Shown here: positions 35,381-45,100 of the stretch, in pieces
Layout: every line of letters begins with the position of its first letter
How positions within the stretch are numbered: position 1 is the first letter of the stretch
From: Bradyrhizobium sp. PSBB068
GTDB lineage: Bacteria > Pseudomonadota > Alphaproteobacteria > Rhizobiales > Xanthobacteraceae
Direction: 5' to 3'
Length of the DNA: 64,000 nt
NCBI GenBank assembly: GCA_016839165.1
Contig: CP069300.1
Location: forward strand, 4,340,001 to 4,404,000
Notes under the pieces: generated by a model
Told to the model about the DNA's origin: nothing
Seen by the model: the letters and a program-made list of their open reading frames with translations, nothing else
Databases searched by the model: none
Translations under genes and position numbers: made by a program

Positions 35381-35734
35381 ATGCAGCCGACAGATCATCC
35401 GACGTCACACCTCCAGCGATGCACGGAATGTGCCAGCATCGCGCGCCGCATGCCGCGCAATGTCGGCCGCGCCTTGATCTGGGTCTACCGGCACACGCTG
35501 TCGCCGCTGGTCGGTTACAACTGCCGCCATCTGCCGACCTGCTCGGTTTATGGCGACGAGGCGATCGAGCGCTTCGGGCTCTGGGCCGGCGGCTGGATGA
35601 CGCTGGCGCGGCTGCTGCGCTGCCAGCCCTGGGGCACCTCGGGAATCGATAACGTGCCGCCGGTCAAGCCGCCGGGCGCGCACTGGTACGTACCCTGGCG
35701 CTACGGCCGCTGGCGCGGCGTCAACGACAGCTGA
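35381..35734 (+). CDS. yidD: Membrane protein insertion efficiency factor YidD
   Basis: This 117-residue protein has the YidD core: a helix (VGRALIWVYRHTLSPLVGY), three cysteines (NCRHLPTCSVYGDEAIERFG) and RLLRCQPWGTSGIDNVPP. YidD assists YidC-mediated insertion of membrane proteins. The N-terminal leader here (MQPTDHPTSHLQRCTECASI) is longer than usual, so the real start could be further downstream. It belongs with the folE-iscU-thrS neighbourhood. Confidence 0.9.
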   Translation: MQPTDHPTSHLQRCTECASIARRMPRNVGRALIWVYRHTLSPLVGYNCRHLPTCSVYGDEAIERFGLWAGGWMTLARLLRCQPWGTSGIDNVPPVKPPGAHWYVPWRYGRWRGVNDS

Positions 35735-35846
35735 TCAATTGCTGCAGCGCTCCCAGGCGCGGCTCGCATTGCTGCCCGGCGGAACTGGGGCGATACTTGG
35801 CGCATTGTTTCCGTGCCCCTTGCGGTTCCTTGGGGAGGAAATAACA

Positions 35847-36014
35847 ATGCGCTGGAAAATCAGCCACGACGGTCACGATCCCCGGCAGATCGATTTGCTG
35901 GCCGTGCTTGCCTTGCTCGTCGTGATCATTGCCGCCTACGGCTACTTCACTCACAATGCGACCAAGCCGAGCACAACGGCATTCATCGTGCCGAGCCAGA
36001 GCGTGAAGTGGTGA
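35847..36014 (+). CDS. 55-residue single-span membrane protein
   Basis: GGGGAGGAAATAACA gives a strong ribosome site for ATG 35847. The protein starts MRWKISHDGHDPRQIDLLAV, then one hydrophobic helix (LLAVLALLVVIIAAYGYF) and a short tail. No family recognised. Confidence 0.65.
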   Translation: MRWKISHDGHDPRQIDLLAVLALLVVIIAAYGYFTHNATKPSTTAFIVPSQSVKW

Positions 36015-36237
36015 CGCAGCGCGCGCCCATCACCGGCTAGTGCCAGCCCCAGACGTCGTCGGACGGCGGCGCTGGATGATCGTCGCATTGTTGGCGAGGA
36101 TGAAGCTGCGCGCCTGCCCTCATCCCGCAGGCATTGTGGTGTTGACGGCCGCGCGATTTTGCGATGCGCGGCATTGTTTGCACCCCGCTCGCACCATAGG
36201 CTGCCGCCATTGGGACGAACATTTTTGGAGATGGGCA

Positions 36238-36564
36238 TTGCAGGAAGGCTTGTACAAGCTCGAATTTCACACCGTTCACGGCACCGGCACCGGGGTGCTC
36301 TACGCGACCAACGGCAAGCTTCGCGGCGGCAACTCGGCCTTCGCCTTCGTCGGCAACTACAGCGACCGCGGCGACGGCATTCACGTCAAGGTCTCGACCC
36401 AACGGCACAATCCCGATCCAGCCTTCCGGCCACTGTTCGGGACCGACATGATCACGTTGACGCTGAAAGGCACAGCAAACGGCGACATGGTCGACTTCGA
36501 GGGCGAGGCGCTGCAGCTGCCGGGCGTCAACTTCAAGGCGTTCCTGACGCGGATCGCCGACTAG
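36238..36564 (+). CDS. GrlR-like regulatory protein
   Basis: This 108-residue protein reads LQEGLYKLEFHTVHGTGTGV and RGGNSAFAFVGNYSDRGDG with STQRHNPDPAFRPLFGTD, the pattern of the GrlR superfamily: a small beta-barrel whose enterobacterial member inhibits the GrlA regulator. The start is a TTG at 36238 with GGAG nine bases upstream; ATG-initiated longer frames are not conserved. Alphaproteobacterial members are common but their targets are unknown. Confidence 0.78.
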   Translation: MQEGLYKLEFHTVHGTGTGVLYATNGKLRGGNSAFAFVGNYSDRGDGIHVKVSTQRHNPDPAFRPLFGTDMITLTLKGTANGDMVDFEGEALQLPGVNFKAFLTRIAD

Positions 36565-36634
36565 GACAGGTTCGAGCGACGTTGGTGCGACTTGGGCGCG
36601 GGTTCACGCGGAGAGCGGCGTCAAGACGAGAAAC

Positions 36635-37798
36635 TCACTCGGCCGCGGCTGCGCGCGCGGCCGGTCGCGGTCGCGTGATGATCACGACCGCGAGGGCGGC
36701 CGCGACCAAGGCCGTGGCCACATAGCCCGCGCAGTAGAGCCATTCGCGCGCGAACAGCAATCCGCCGATCGCAGAGCCGATGGCCTGGCCGACATACAGC
36801 ACCGAGGTATTGAGCGAGACCGACGCCGACGCCAGCGCGGGCGCCGCCCCGACCAGTCGCACTTGCTGCATCGAATTGGTCGACGCGAAGCCGAGCCCCC
36901 ACACCGCCACCGAAGCTGCCATCAATGCATAGGCACCGGCGCTCAGCGCCCAGCCGGCCACGCCGGTGAGCAGCAGCACGGTGAACAGCACCGACGTCTT
37001 CCAGGCGCCCCAGGAATCCACGATGCGCGTTGCGATCGCAATGCCGACGAACCCGAAGATGCCGTAGAGCGCAAATACGATACCGACCGCGTCCGCATTC
37101 GCGCCGGTCAACTTGGCGAGCAGCGGTCCCATGAAGGTGAACACGACGAACTGGCCGGACATCTGCAACGTCGTGACCGACAGCAGCAGGACGACGGTCG
37201 GATTACGGCCGAGATCGGCCCAGGTCCGCAGATCGACCGGCGCGCCATGTAATCCGCCAGGCAGCCGCCACCACAGCAGCAGCGAGCTGACGAGCCCGGT
37301 CAGCGCGATCGCGCCATAGGTCACACGAAAACCGTAGCGGCTTGCGATGAAGGTGATCAGCGGCAGCCCGATCGCGGCGGCGAGCGACCAGCCGAGGAAG
37401 ATGTAGGCGATCGCGCTGCCGCGCTTTTCCACCGGTACGATCAGCGCCGCGGTGCCGGCCGCCTGCGGCGTGTAGAGCACACCGACCGCGAGCATCACGA
37501 GGCGGATGATCAGGAGGCTGTCGTAGTCCGGCGCGAAGGCGGATGCCGCATTGGTCAGCGTCAGCACCAGAAGCGTCGCGGTCAGCAAGGCGCGCCGCTC
37601 GAACCGGCTGGTCAGCCACGCCGTCACCGGCGAGCCCACGCACAGTACGATCGCGCCGAACGTGATCAAGAGACCCGCGGTGTGGATGGTGACGCCGAGC
37701 CCACTCGACAGCTCCGCCAGCATGCCGGCCGGCGCCAGCACCGAGCAGCCGGTGACGATGTTGCCGAGCATCAATGCGGTGGGGGCGAAGCGTTTCAC
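36635..37798 (-). CDS. MFS transporter, DHA1 type
   Basis: A 387-residue membrane protein with 12 predicted helices. The loop 2-3 motif is GSPVTAWLTSRFERRALL and helix 4-5 contains AGTAALIVPVEKRGSAIAYIF, both typical of the arabinose/purine efflux (AraJ/PbuE) branch of MFS exporters. Substrate unknown. It converges with the GrlR-like gene. Confidence 0.85.
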   Translation of the reverse strand: MKRFAPTALMLGNIVTGCSVLAPAGMLAELSSGLGVTIHTAGLLITFGAIVLCVGSPVTAWLTSRFERRALLTATLLVLTLTNAASAFAPDYDSLLIIRLVMLAVGVLYTPQAAGTAALIVPVEKRGSAIAYIFLGWSLAAAIGLPLITFIASRYGFRVTYGAIALTGLVSSLLLWWRLPGGLHGAPVDLRTWADLGRNPTVVLLLSVTTLQMSGQFVVFTFMGPLLAKLTGANADAVGIVFALYGIFGFVGIAIATRIVDSWGAWKTSVLFTVLLLTGVAGWALSAGAYALMAASVAVWGLGFASTNSMQQVRLVGAAPALASASVSLNTSVLYVGQAIGSAIGGLLFAREWLYCAGYVATALVAAALAVVIITRPRPAARAAAAE

Positions 37799-37877
37799 GC
37801 CGCGTTGATAGCAGACCCCGAACTCAATGCAACTGCATCTAAATGCATGGCACGCGATCGATTTGCGCCCCTTGCGC

Positions 37878-39158
37878 TCATGGCGACGGCGATGCCGCCG
37901 GCGCCGCGTTGACGCCAGGCGACACTGCGGCCGGCCACGGGCTGGCAGACTTCGGAGCTGATGTCGCGGTCGGGCACGACGCCAAAAGCTGCGTCCATCC
38001 CTGCTCCAGCCCGGTCGTGTCGATGTCGAACGTCGCGACGCCGGGCCTCGCGGGATCCGGCTTGCCGTCGGACGACAGCGCGCTTTCGCCGATCTGCAGA
38101 TGCGGCACTGCCGTCATCGCCTTGACGATGTCCGCGCTCACCGGATCGCTCCAGACCTCGTATTTGCCGAACCGCGCCGGCAGCCTGCCGAACGCGACCG
38201 CCTTGGTGACGCCGGCCATCATCACCACCGTGCTCTTGCCGGCGCGGCCCTCCTCGAACTCGCGCACGAACATCAACCGCCCGCGATCCTTGTTCTCGCA
38301 GAACAGGCGCCACTCCATCATGCGGAAGGCGCTGCCGTCGCCGTTTTTCTGCTGCGCGATCTTGCGGACATAGGGCCGGGCTTCCTTCTCGACCGCCCAC
38401 AGCGTGTCCGGCAACGGCCGCGTATCGATTCCAAATCGATACAGTTCCGGCCGCGTCAGCACGTGCAGGTTCTCGAACTTCACGGTCCGGATCAGGTCAC
38501 TGAGCTCACGGCTGATCCCCATCGCCGCGAGGAACAGGTTGCGGTCGCGATCGGCACTCACCATCTCGCGCCGCTTGAAGTCCGCGACAGCTTGCGGCGG
38601 CGGATGCCCGTGGACCACGAACATCAGCCTGGAATTATGCACGCCGAGCACCGAGTCGGGCGCCACCTCACGGTCGGTCGCGCCCAGGAACAGATAGGCA
38701 CAGGCCGAGACGCACATCGCGTTGCGCGTGGTGAGTTCAGCGGCGACCTCTCCCTTCGTGGCCTTGATCTTCAGGCAGGCGGCGTCGACCTGCGTACCCG
38801 CGGAACAGGCCGGCACGGTGGTGCGGCCGACCCGGGCGATTGCCTTGCGCGCACGCAGAAACCGCGCGATCGCGTAGGACTGCTCGACATTTCCACCCGG
38901 CGAATGAAGGTAGATCGGAAGCTGCGGGTCCTTGGTTGCGTAAAGGAAGGTGCGAATCCGCTGAGCGGCTTCCCGATCGATCTCGCCTTCGATCGCGATC
39001 CAGCGATCGCAACCCGCACCGCAGGCATTGGCCGGCCCCTTGGCAAGGTAGATGGTCAGCTTTTTCGCAAATCCGGCCTTCTCGACCGGCGCGTCTTCCG
39101 CCCGCAACACGCCCGGGATCAGAAGCAACGCCACGAACAACAGGAGACGGGAAAACAT
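37878..39158 (-). CDS. COG3904-like exported protein (copy 2)
   Basis: A 426-residue protein with signal peptide (MFSRLLLFVALLLIPGVLRA). A Clp-like domain follows (PIYLHSPGGNVEQSYAIARFL, NAMCVSACAYLFLGATDREV, GVHNSRLMFV). After it come about 180 residues with SADIVKAMTAVPHLQIGES and a Pro/Ala-rich tail. HSPGG and CVSACAY sit at the equivalent places of copy 1. It lies 2.7 kb from copy 1, with yidD, a small ORF, GrlR-like and an MFS gene between. Function unknown. Confidence 0.75.
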   Translation of the reverse strand: MFSRLLLFVALLLIPGVLRAEDAPVEKAGFAKKLTIYLAKGPANACGAGCDRWIAIEGEIDREAAQRIRTFLYATKDPQLPIYLHSPGGNVEQSYAIARFLRARKAIARVGRTTVPACSAGTQVDAACLKIKATKGEVAAELTTRNAMCVSACAYLFLGATDREVAPDSVLGVHNSRLMFVVHGHPPPQAVADFKRREMVSADRDRNLFLAAMGISRELSDLIRTVKFENLHVLTRPELYRFGIDTRPLPDTLWAVEKEARPYVRKIAQQKNGDGSAFRMMEWRLFCENKDRGRLMFVREFEEGRAGKSTVVMMAGVTKAVAFGRLPARFGKYEVWSDPVSADIVKAMTAVPHLQIGESALSSDGKPDPARPGVATFDIDTTGLEQGWTQLLASCPTATSAPKSASPWPAAVSPGVNAAPAASPSP

Positions 39159-39303
39159 GAACCTTGCGGAGCTCGCGATGTCGGGGAAATGGGCATCCGA
39201 CGTTAGACGATGATCGGCAGCGTCGCAACGATCAGGGCCACGAGGTGCAGGCGAGCTCCCGCGATTCGGTGCGCGAGAGGTCCATTTTCTTGATATTGCC
39301 CGA

Positions 39304-39331
39304 TTGCAGGCGTCAAATCCCCTGCTATACC
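39304..39331 (+). promoter_or_regulatory. Possible housekeeping promoter of thrS
   Basis: TTGCAG (39304-39309) and TATACC (39326-39331) are separated by 16 bp, a fair match to a sigma-70-type promoter, 55 bp before the thrS start codon. Confidence 0.35.
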
Positions 39332-39385
39332 GCTGCTTTCCGCTTACCTGCGCTCGTTCGCAGGAGTGAGCTACAGGAGACATCG

Positions 39386-41431
39386 ATGGCAGACACGCCC
39401 AAATCCGAGTCCGGATTCCAGTACAGCCTCTCCAACCTCAAACCCGCAGAACCCGTGAACAAGATCGCCCTCACCTTCCCTGATGGAGCGAGGCGCGATT
39501 TCCCGAGAGGGACCACCGGCCTCGACATCGCCAAGGGCATTTCGCCCTCGCTCGCCAAGCGCACCGTCGCGATGGCACTCGACGGCACGCTTGCCGACCT
39601 CAATGATCCGATCGAAGCCGACGCCAAAATCGAACTGATCGGCCGCGAAGACCCGCGCGCGCTGGAACTGATCCGGCACGATGCCGCGCACGTGCTGGCC
39701 GAGGCGGTGCAGTCGCTGTGGCCCGGCACCCAGGTCACGATCGGCCCGGTGATCGAGAATGGCTTCTATTACGACTTCTTCCGCAACGAGCCGTTCACGC
39801 CGGAAGATTTTGCCGCGATCGAGAAGCGGATGCGCGAGATCATTGCGCGCGACAAGCCTTTTACGAAAGAGGTTTGGGATCGCGAAAAGACAAAACAGGT
39901 GTTTCGCGACAAGGGCGAGGCCTTCAAGGTCGAGCTGGTCGACGCGATCCCCGGCAACGAGCCGATCAAGATCTATTTCCAGGGCGACTGGTTCGATCTC
40001 TGCCGCGGCCCACACATGACCTCGACCGGCAAGGTCGGCAACGCCTTCAAGCTGATGAAGGTGGCCGGCGCCTATTGGCGCGGTGATTCCAACAATCCGA
40101 TGCTGACCCGCATCTACGGCACGGCATTCGCCAAGCAGGAAGACCTCGACGCCTACCTCAAGCAGATCGAGGAAGCCGAGAAGCGCGACCATCGCAAGCT
40201 CGGCCGCGAGCTCGACCTGTTCCACTTCCAGGAGGAAGGCCCCGGCGTGGTGTTCTGGCACCCCAAGGGCTGGACGATCTTCCAGCAGCTGATCGCCTAT
40301 ATGCGGCGGCGGCTGCTCGGCGACTACAACGAGGTCAACGCGCCGCAGATCCTCGACAAGGTGCTGTGGGAGACCTCGGGCCATTGGGACTGGTACCGCG
40401 AGAACATGTTCGCGGCGCAGTCCGCCGGCGACGAGGCCGAGGACAAGCGCTGGTTTGCGCTGAAGCCGATGAACTGCCCGGGCCACGTGCAGATCTTCAA
40501 GCACGGGCTGAAGAGCTATCGCGACCTGCCGCTGCGCCTCGCCGAGTTCGGCGTCGTGCATCGCTACGAGCCGTCGGGCGCGATGCACGGCCTGATGCGG
40601 GTGCGCGGCTTCACCCAGGACGACGCCCACGTGTTCTGCACCGAACAGCAGCTCGCCGAAGAGTGCCTCAAGATCAACGACCTGATCCTGTCGACCTACG
40701 CCGATTTCGGCTTTGACGGCGAGCTCACGGTCAAGCTCTCGACGCGACCGGAGAAGCGGGTCGGCACCGACGAGATGTGGGACCACGCCGAGCGGGTGAT
40801 GGCGACCGTGCTGTCGGAGATCAAGGCCAAGGGCAGCAACCGGATCCGAACCGAGATCAATCCCGGCGAAGGCGCGTTCTACGGGCCGAAGTTCGAATAC
40901 GTTCTGCGCGACGCCATCGGCCGCGACTGGCAGTGCGGCACCACCCAGGTCGACTTCAACCTGCCGGAGCGGTTCGGTGCGTTCTACATCGATCACGACG
41001 GCTCGAAGAAAGCGCCTGTCATGGTGCACCGTGCGATCTGCGGCTCGATGGAGCGCTTCATCGGCATCCTGATCGAGCACTACGCCGGCAACTTCCCGCT
41101 CTGGCTGGCGCCGACGCAACTCGTGGTCACGACCATCACCTCCGAAGGCGACGAATATGCCAAGGTGGTGGCGGCCGCGGCGCGCCGCGCCGGCCTCCGG
41201 GTCGAGATTGATCTGCGCAACGAGAAGATCAACTACAAGGTCCGCGAGCACTCGCTGGCCAAGATCCCGGCCCTGCTCGTCGTCGGCAAGAAGGAGGCCG
41301 AGACCCATTCGGTCTCGGTCCGCCGCCTCGGCAGCGAGCGGCAAACCGTGATGCCGACCGACGAGGCGATCGCCGCGCTGGTCGATGAGGCGACGCCGCC
41401 GGACGTGAAGCAGGCGCGATCCGTCGCCTGA
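39386..41431 (+). CDS. thrS: Threonyl-tRNA synthetase
   Basis: A 681-residue class II synthetase that joins threonine to tRNA-Thr. In order: TGS domain ([19 protein letters not shown]), editing/SAD domain ([36 protein letters not shown]), catalytic core ([12 protein letters not shown], zinc ligands in MNCPGH and DHDG nearby, motif 2 [21 protein letters not shown]) and anticodon-binding domain (LVVGKKEAE). CAGGAGACATCG gives the ribosome site for 39386. The N-terminal extension is about 30 residues longer than E. coli. A tRNA-Thr gene lies at 3966. Confidence 0.97.
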   Translation: MADTPKSESGFQYSLSNLKPAEPVNKIALTFPDGARRDFPRGTTGLDIAKGISPSLAKRTVAMALDGTLADLNDPIEADAKIELIGREDPRALELIRHDAAHVLAEAVQSLWPGTQVTIGPVIENGFYYDFFRNEPFTPEDFAAIEKRMREIIARDKPFTKEVWDREKTKQVFRDKGEAFKVELVDAIPGNEPIKIYFQGDWFDLCRGPHMTSTGKVGNAFKLMKVAGAYWRGDSNNPMLTRIYGTAFAKQEDLDAYLKQIEEAEKRDHRKLGRELDLFHFQEEGPGVVFWHPKGWTIFQQLIAYMRRRLLGDYNEVNAPQILDKVLWETSGHWDWYRENMFAAQSAGDEAEDKRWFALKPMNCPGHVQIFKHGLKSYRDLPLRLAEFGVVHRYEPSGAMHGLMRVRGFTQDDAHVFCTEQQLAEECLKINDLILSTYADFGFDGELTVKLSTRPEKRVGTDEMWDHAERVMATVLSEIKAKGSNRIRTEINPGEGAFYGPKFEYVLRDAIGRDWQCGTTQVDFNLPERFGAFYIDHDGSKKAPVMVHRAICGSMERFIGILIEHYAGNFPLWLAPTQLVVTTITSEGDEYAKVVAAAARRAGLRVEIDLRNEKINYKVREHSLAKIPALLVVGKKEAETHSVSVRRLGSERQTVMPTDEAIAALVDEATPPDVKQARSVA

Positions 41432-41470
41432 TCTTCACAATCGGTCTAAACTGGCTTTCGCCGGCTTCGT

Positions 41471-41493
41471 CGTGCCCCCATCTTGGGGGCACG
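41471..41493. other. Strong hairpin between thrS and the nitroreductase gene
   Basis: cgtgccccca pairs with tgggggcacg around tct. There is no T-run, so it is a weak terminator at best; it could lie in the leader of the following GTG-started gene and influence its translation. Confidence 0.5.
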
Positions 41494-41515
41494 ACTCCTC
41501 CTGAAGGACATTTCC

Positions 41516-42079
41516 GTGCCCGATGCTATTGAACTCCTGAAGACACGCCGCTCGATGAAACCGCGCGAGATGACGGGCCCGGGCCCGTCCGCGGCCGAGC
41601 TCGAGACCATTTTGACCATCGGCGCGCGCGTGCCCGACCACGGCAAGCTGGCGCCCTGGCGCTTCATCGTGTTCGAGGGTGACGCCCGCGCCCGCGCCGG
41701 CGACGTGATCGCCAAGGTCTTCGCCCGCAAGAATCCCGGCGCGCCGGCCGCCGATATCGAGGTCGAGAAGAAGCGCCTGACCGACGCACCGCTGGTGATC
41801 GGCGTGGTCTCCTTCACCAAGCCGCACCCGAAGGTGCCGCCGTGGGAGCAGGAGCTGTCGGCCGGCGCGAGCGCCATGAACATCGTCACCGCGGCGACCG
41901 CGCTCGGCTACGGCGCCTGCTGGCTGACCGGCTGGTTCGCCTTCGACCGCGACGTGCTCGACGGCCTCGGCCTGAAGCCGGACGAGAAGCTCGCCGGCCT
42001 CATTCATATCGGCACGCCGACCAAGCCGAGCGAGGATCGCCCGCGCCCGGCGCTGACCGATATCGTGACGCGGTTCTAG
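41516..42079 (+). CDS. Nitroreductase-family FMN protein
   Basis: The 187-residue protein resembles the YdjA-type small nitroreductases: AIELLKTRRSMKPREMTGPG for FMN contacts, ARVPDHGKLAPWRFIVFEG and NIVTAATALGYGACWLTGW. Such enzymes reduce nitro or flavin-like substrates with NAD(P)H. The start is a GTG at 41516 after AAGGACA; a longer frame starts at 41483. It lies 84 bp after thrS. Substrate unknown. Confidence 0.85.
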   Translation: MPDAIELLKTRRSMKPREMTGPGPSAAELETILTIGARVPDHGKLAPWRFIVFEGDARARAGDVIAKVFARKNPGAPAADIEVEKKRLTDAPLVIGVVSFTKPHPKVPPWEQELSAGASAMNIVTAATALGYGACWLTGWFAFDRDVLDGLGLKPDEKLAGLIHIGTPTKPSEDRPRPALTDIVTRF

Positions 42080-42193
42080 CAGCGGTCGTGCCCCCGTGAA
42101 CTCGTCGGCGGGCCGCCTGCTGGAGCCCGCATGCACCGGCAGTGACCAAATCTGCAACGCAGCCTTAACGACGCAATAGGCCGCTAGCAGACA

Positions 42194-45100
42194 TCACCAG
42201 GCGTAGCGCACGACGCCCTTGCCGGCGTAGCTGTTGGTCACATTCGAGAACTCGCCCTCGAAGGTCGCTGCCGCCGACCAGCCGTTGCGCCACTTCATCT
42301 CGACCGAGGCTGTCGTCAGCGCCGAGTCCGTCGCCTGCGCGGCGCCGTTGACGACAAAGGACGAGGCCGGCAGCGTCTGGAACGTCGCTGCCATCGTGCG
42401 GTTCGGAGCGTAATCATGCGCCCAGGCGAACCGCGTGCGCAGTGTGAGCAGGCCATCCTGCACCGCGAACGAATTGTCGGTGCGGAAGCCGAGTTCGCTG
42501 CGCGGGTCGGTGACGCTCTTGCCGGCATAGCCGAGCGCAAAGGTCGGCAGCCCGGAGATCGTCTGCTCGGCATAGCTCGGCAAGTTGAGAGTCGTGAACT
42601 GGCCGGCCGCATAGGGCGTGATGCCCATCCACGGCATGGCGAAGCGATAGCCGCCTTCGACGCGGCCGGAATAGGCATTGGCGTTGAACTCGGCCCGGAG
42701 ATGATCGAGCCCCACGACGGGCACCGTGCGATCGGTCGTGATGTCCTGCCAGCCGTAGGCCAGCGCCGCCGTGATGTAGGCATTGCCTTCGGTGTGGCGA
42801 ACGTAGGCACCGGCCTGGAACAGATCGGAGCGTCCACTGCCGAGGCCGCTCACGCCGAAGCTCGTACCGCCGCCTGCGATGGCAAAGCCGGCGACCGTAT
42901 TCGGCGAGAACAGATAATCCGCGCCGACGGCGGTGCCGTAGACGCTGCTGGTCGTGGCGTTCGATCCGACCACCGCATTGCCGCTGGTCGATTGCGAACC
43001 GCCGAAGCCGGCCGCCCACACGCTCCAGCGTTGCTGGAACGCCGCCGGCGGCGCCTTGGCGAACATCGCGAACGCATTGCTCTGACTTGTCGCGGCATAG
43101 GCGCTGCCATTACCGTCGTCCGCGTAACCCGACGCGTCCGGCGAGCCTCCGCCACCGGTCCGGTTCATGACGGGGTCGGTCAAGAGCCCCATGAACAGGT
43201 CCATGGCCTTGAACGTGGTCTGCTGTGTCGACGTCGCGAGTTCGCCTGAGACCTGCGTCAGGCCGGTCGGCGTCAGCGCGCCGAACGCGACCGGTACCGT
43301 GCCGGTGCTGTTGAAGGAATTGACGATGGCGTTGCTGACATTGCGCTGGTTGATGTTGAGCCCGCCGCCTGGCGGCGTGAAGACAAGCGCGAGGTTGAGA
43401 TAGGCGTGCGTCGGATCGTAGCTCAGCGTCGAGGTGAAGCCGGACGGCAGGTTGGTGTTGGCCAGCGTGTTGAACGTGCCGCTGACGCCGCCTGCGGCCG
43501 AGACGATGGTGTATTGCTTGTTGACATAGGTGCCTGACGAGAAGAACGCCTGCACCGAGCCGCCGCCCAGGGTGGCCGATCCCGTCGCGTTCACGAAGGA
43601 TGCGGTCGTCGGATTGATCGCCACCTGATAGAACGCCCCCGACGAGAATGCGAGACTGCCGTTGACCGTCATCGACGATCCCGCGGTGCCGTTGCCCGCT
43701 GCGAAGATGGCGGCAGTGCCGACGCTGAGGTTTGCGACTGCACCGGTGCCGAACAATGCACCGCCCGAGATCGTCGTGGTGCCGTTGATCGTGCCGGTGT
43801 TGTTGAAGGTGCCAGCAGTGTTCGTCAGGCCTCCGTTGAGCGTGCCGGCATTGCTCGCCGTGCCGCTGTTGGTCACCAGGCCTGATACGGTCGCACCCGT
43901 CCCATTGATGAGGGTGCCCGCGGTCGTGATGGTCCCGGTCCAGATCCCGTTGTTGGCGATCGTGCCGCTGTTGCCGGCGACGTTGGCAACATAGGTGCCA
44001 TTGTTGATCACCGTGCCTGCGTTGGTGAGGTCGTCATGCAGCGTGCCGCCTGCCGCGACGATGATCTTGCCGGTCGCCGTGTTGGTGACTGAGCCGAATG
44101 TCGCTGCGCCGCCGCTATCGACGACGAAGTTCGCAGCGTTGGTGAGCGAGGCGCTGCGCGTGATCGCGCCGCCATTGCCGATCTCCAGCGTGCCGCCGTT
44201 CACCGTCGTCGCGCCGAGATAGCTGTTGGTGCCGGTCAGGATCTGCGTGCTGTTGCCGTTCTTGACCAATGCCAGCTTGGAGCCGGCCGCGCCGCCTTCG
44301 CCTCCCCCACCGTTCTGGATCGCGCCGGAGAACGTGGTCGACCCGCCGTTCACACCCGTGATCGTCAGCGTCGCCGTGCCGCTCGCCGCGGCATTCCTGA
44401 CGATACCACCCCCGTTGCTTCCATCCGCAAGCGAGGCGACCGAGTTGCTGTAGCCCGACAGATCGAGCGTCGCGCCTGCATTGATCAGGAAGGCCGAGTT
44501 GCGCGAGAGGCCCGTCGATGATTGCGCGATGACGGTGCCCGACGCGATGTTCGTCGTGCCGGAATACGTGCTGACGCCGCCCAGCAAAATGCCTTCCGCG
44601 AAAGCACGCGGATTGCTGCTCATCAATGTCAGCGTGCCGCCTCGCGACGAGGCCTCATCCGAGATCGTACCGAACAAGCGAATGAGGCCGCCGGCATCGT
44701 CGATCGTGCCACCCCTGCCGGTGATCTCGACGGCGTTGGCAAAGGAGCGATCGAGCAAGGGCCCGGCCGCAAGCGTGCCGCCGTTGAATGTCAGCGTCCC
44801 CAGACCGATCGCCGAGGCCGTCTGGCTCGAGGGAATGTTGACGTTGGTGAATACGGACGCGCCCCGCACCACCAGCGTCCCCTGCGACAGCGTGGTGCCG
44901 CCGGAATAAGTGTTGGCGCCGGACAGCACCAGCGTGCCGCCACCATTGACAACAACCGCTCCGGCTGGAGCACCGCCCGTCGCATCGGAGATAATTCCGG
45001 AAAGCGTCTGCGCCGTCCCGGCCGACGCGAGGAATGTTGCATCGCCGGAGACCGTGATCGCATTGGCGATCGCGTAATTGCCGGTGTTGGCAAATCCGAG

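Noticed and set aside
39371..41344. Long minus-strand frame opposite thrS
   Set aside because: thrS is certain; the antisense frame is a shadow.
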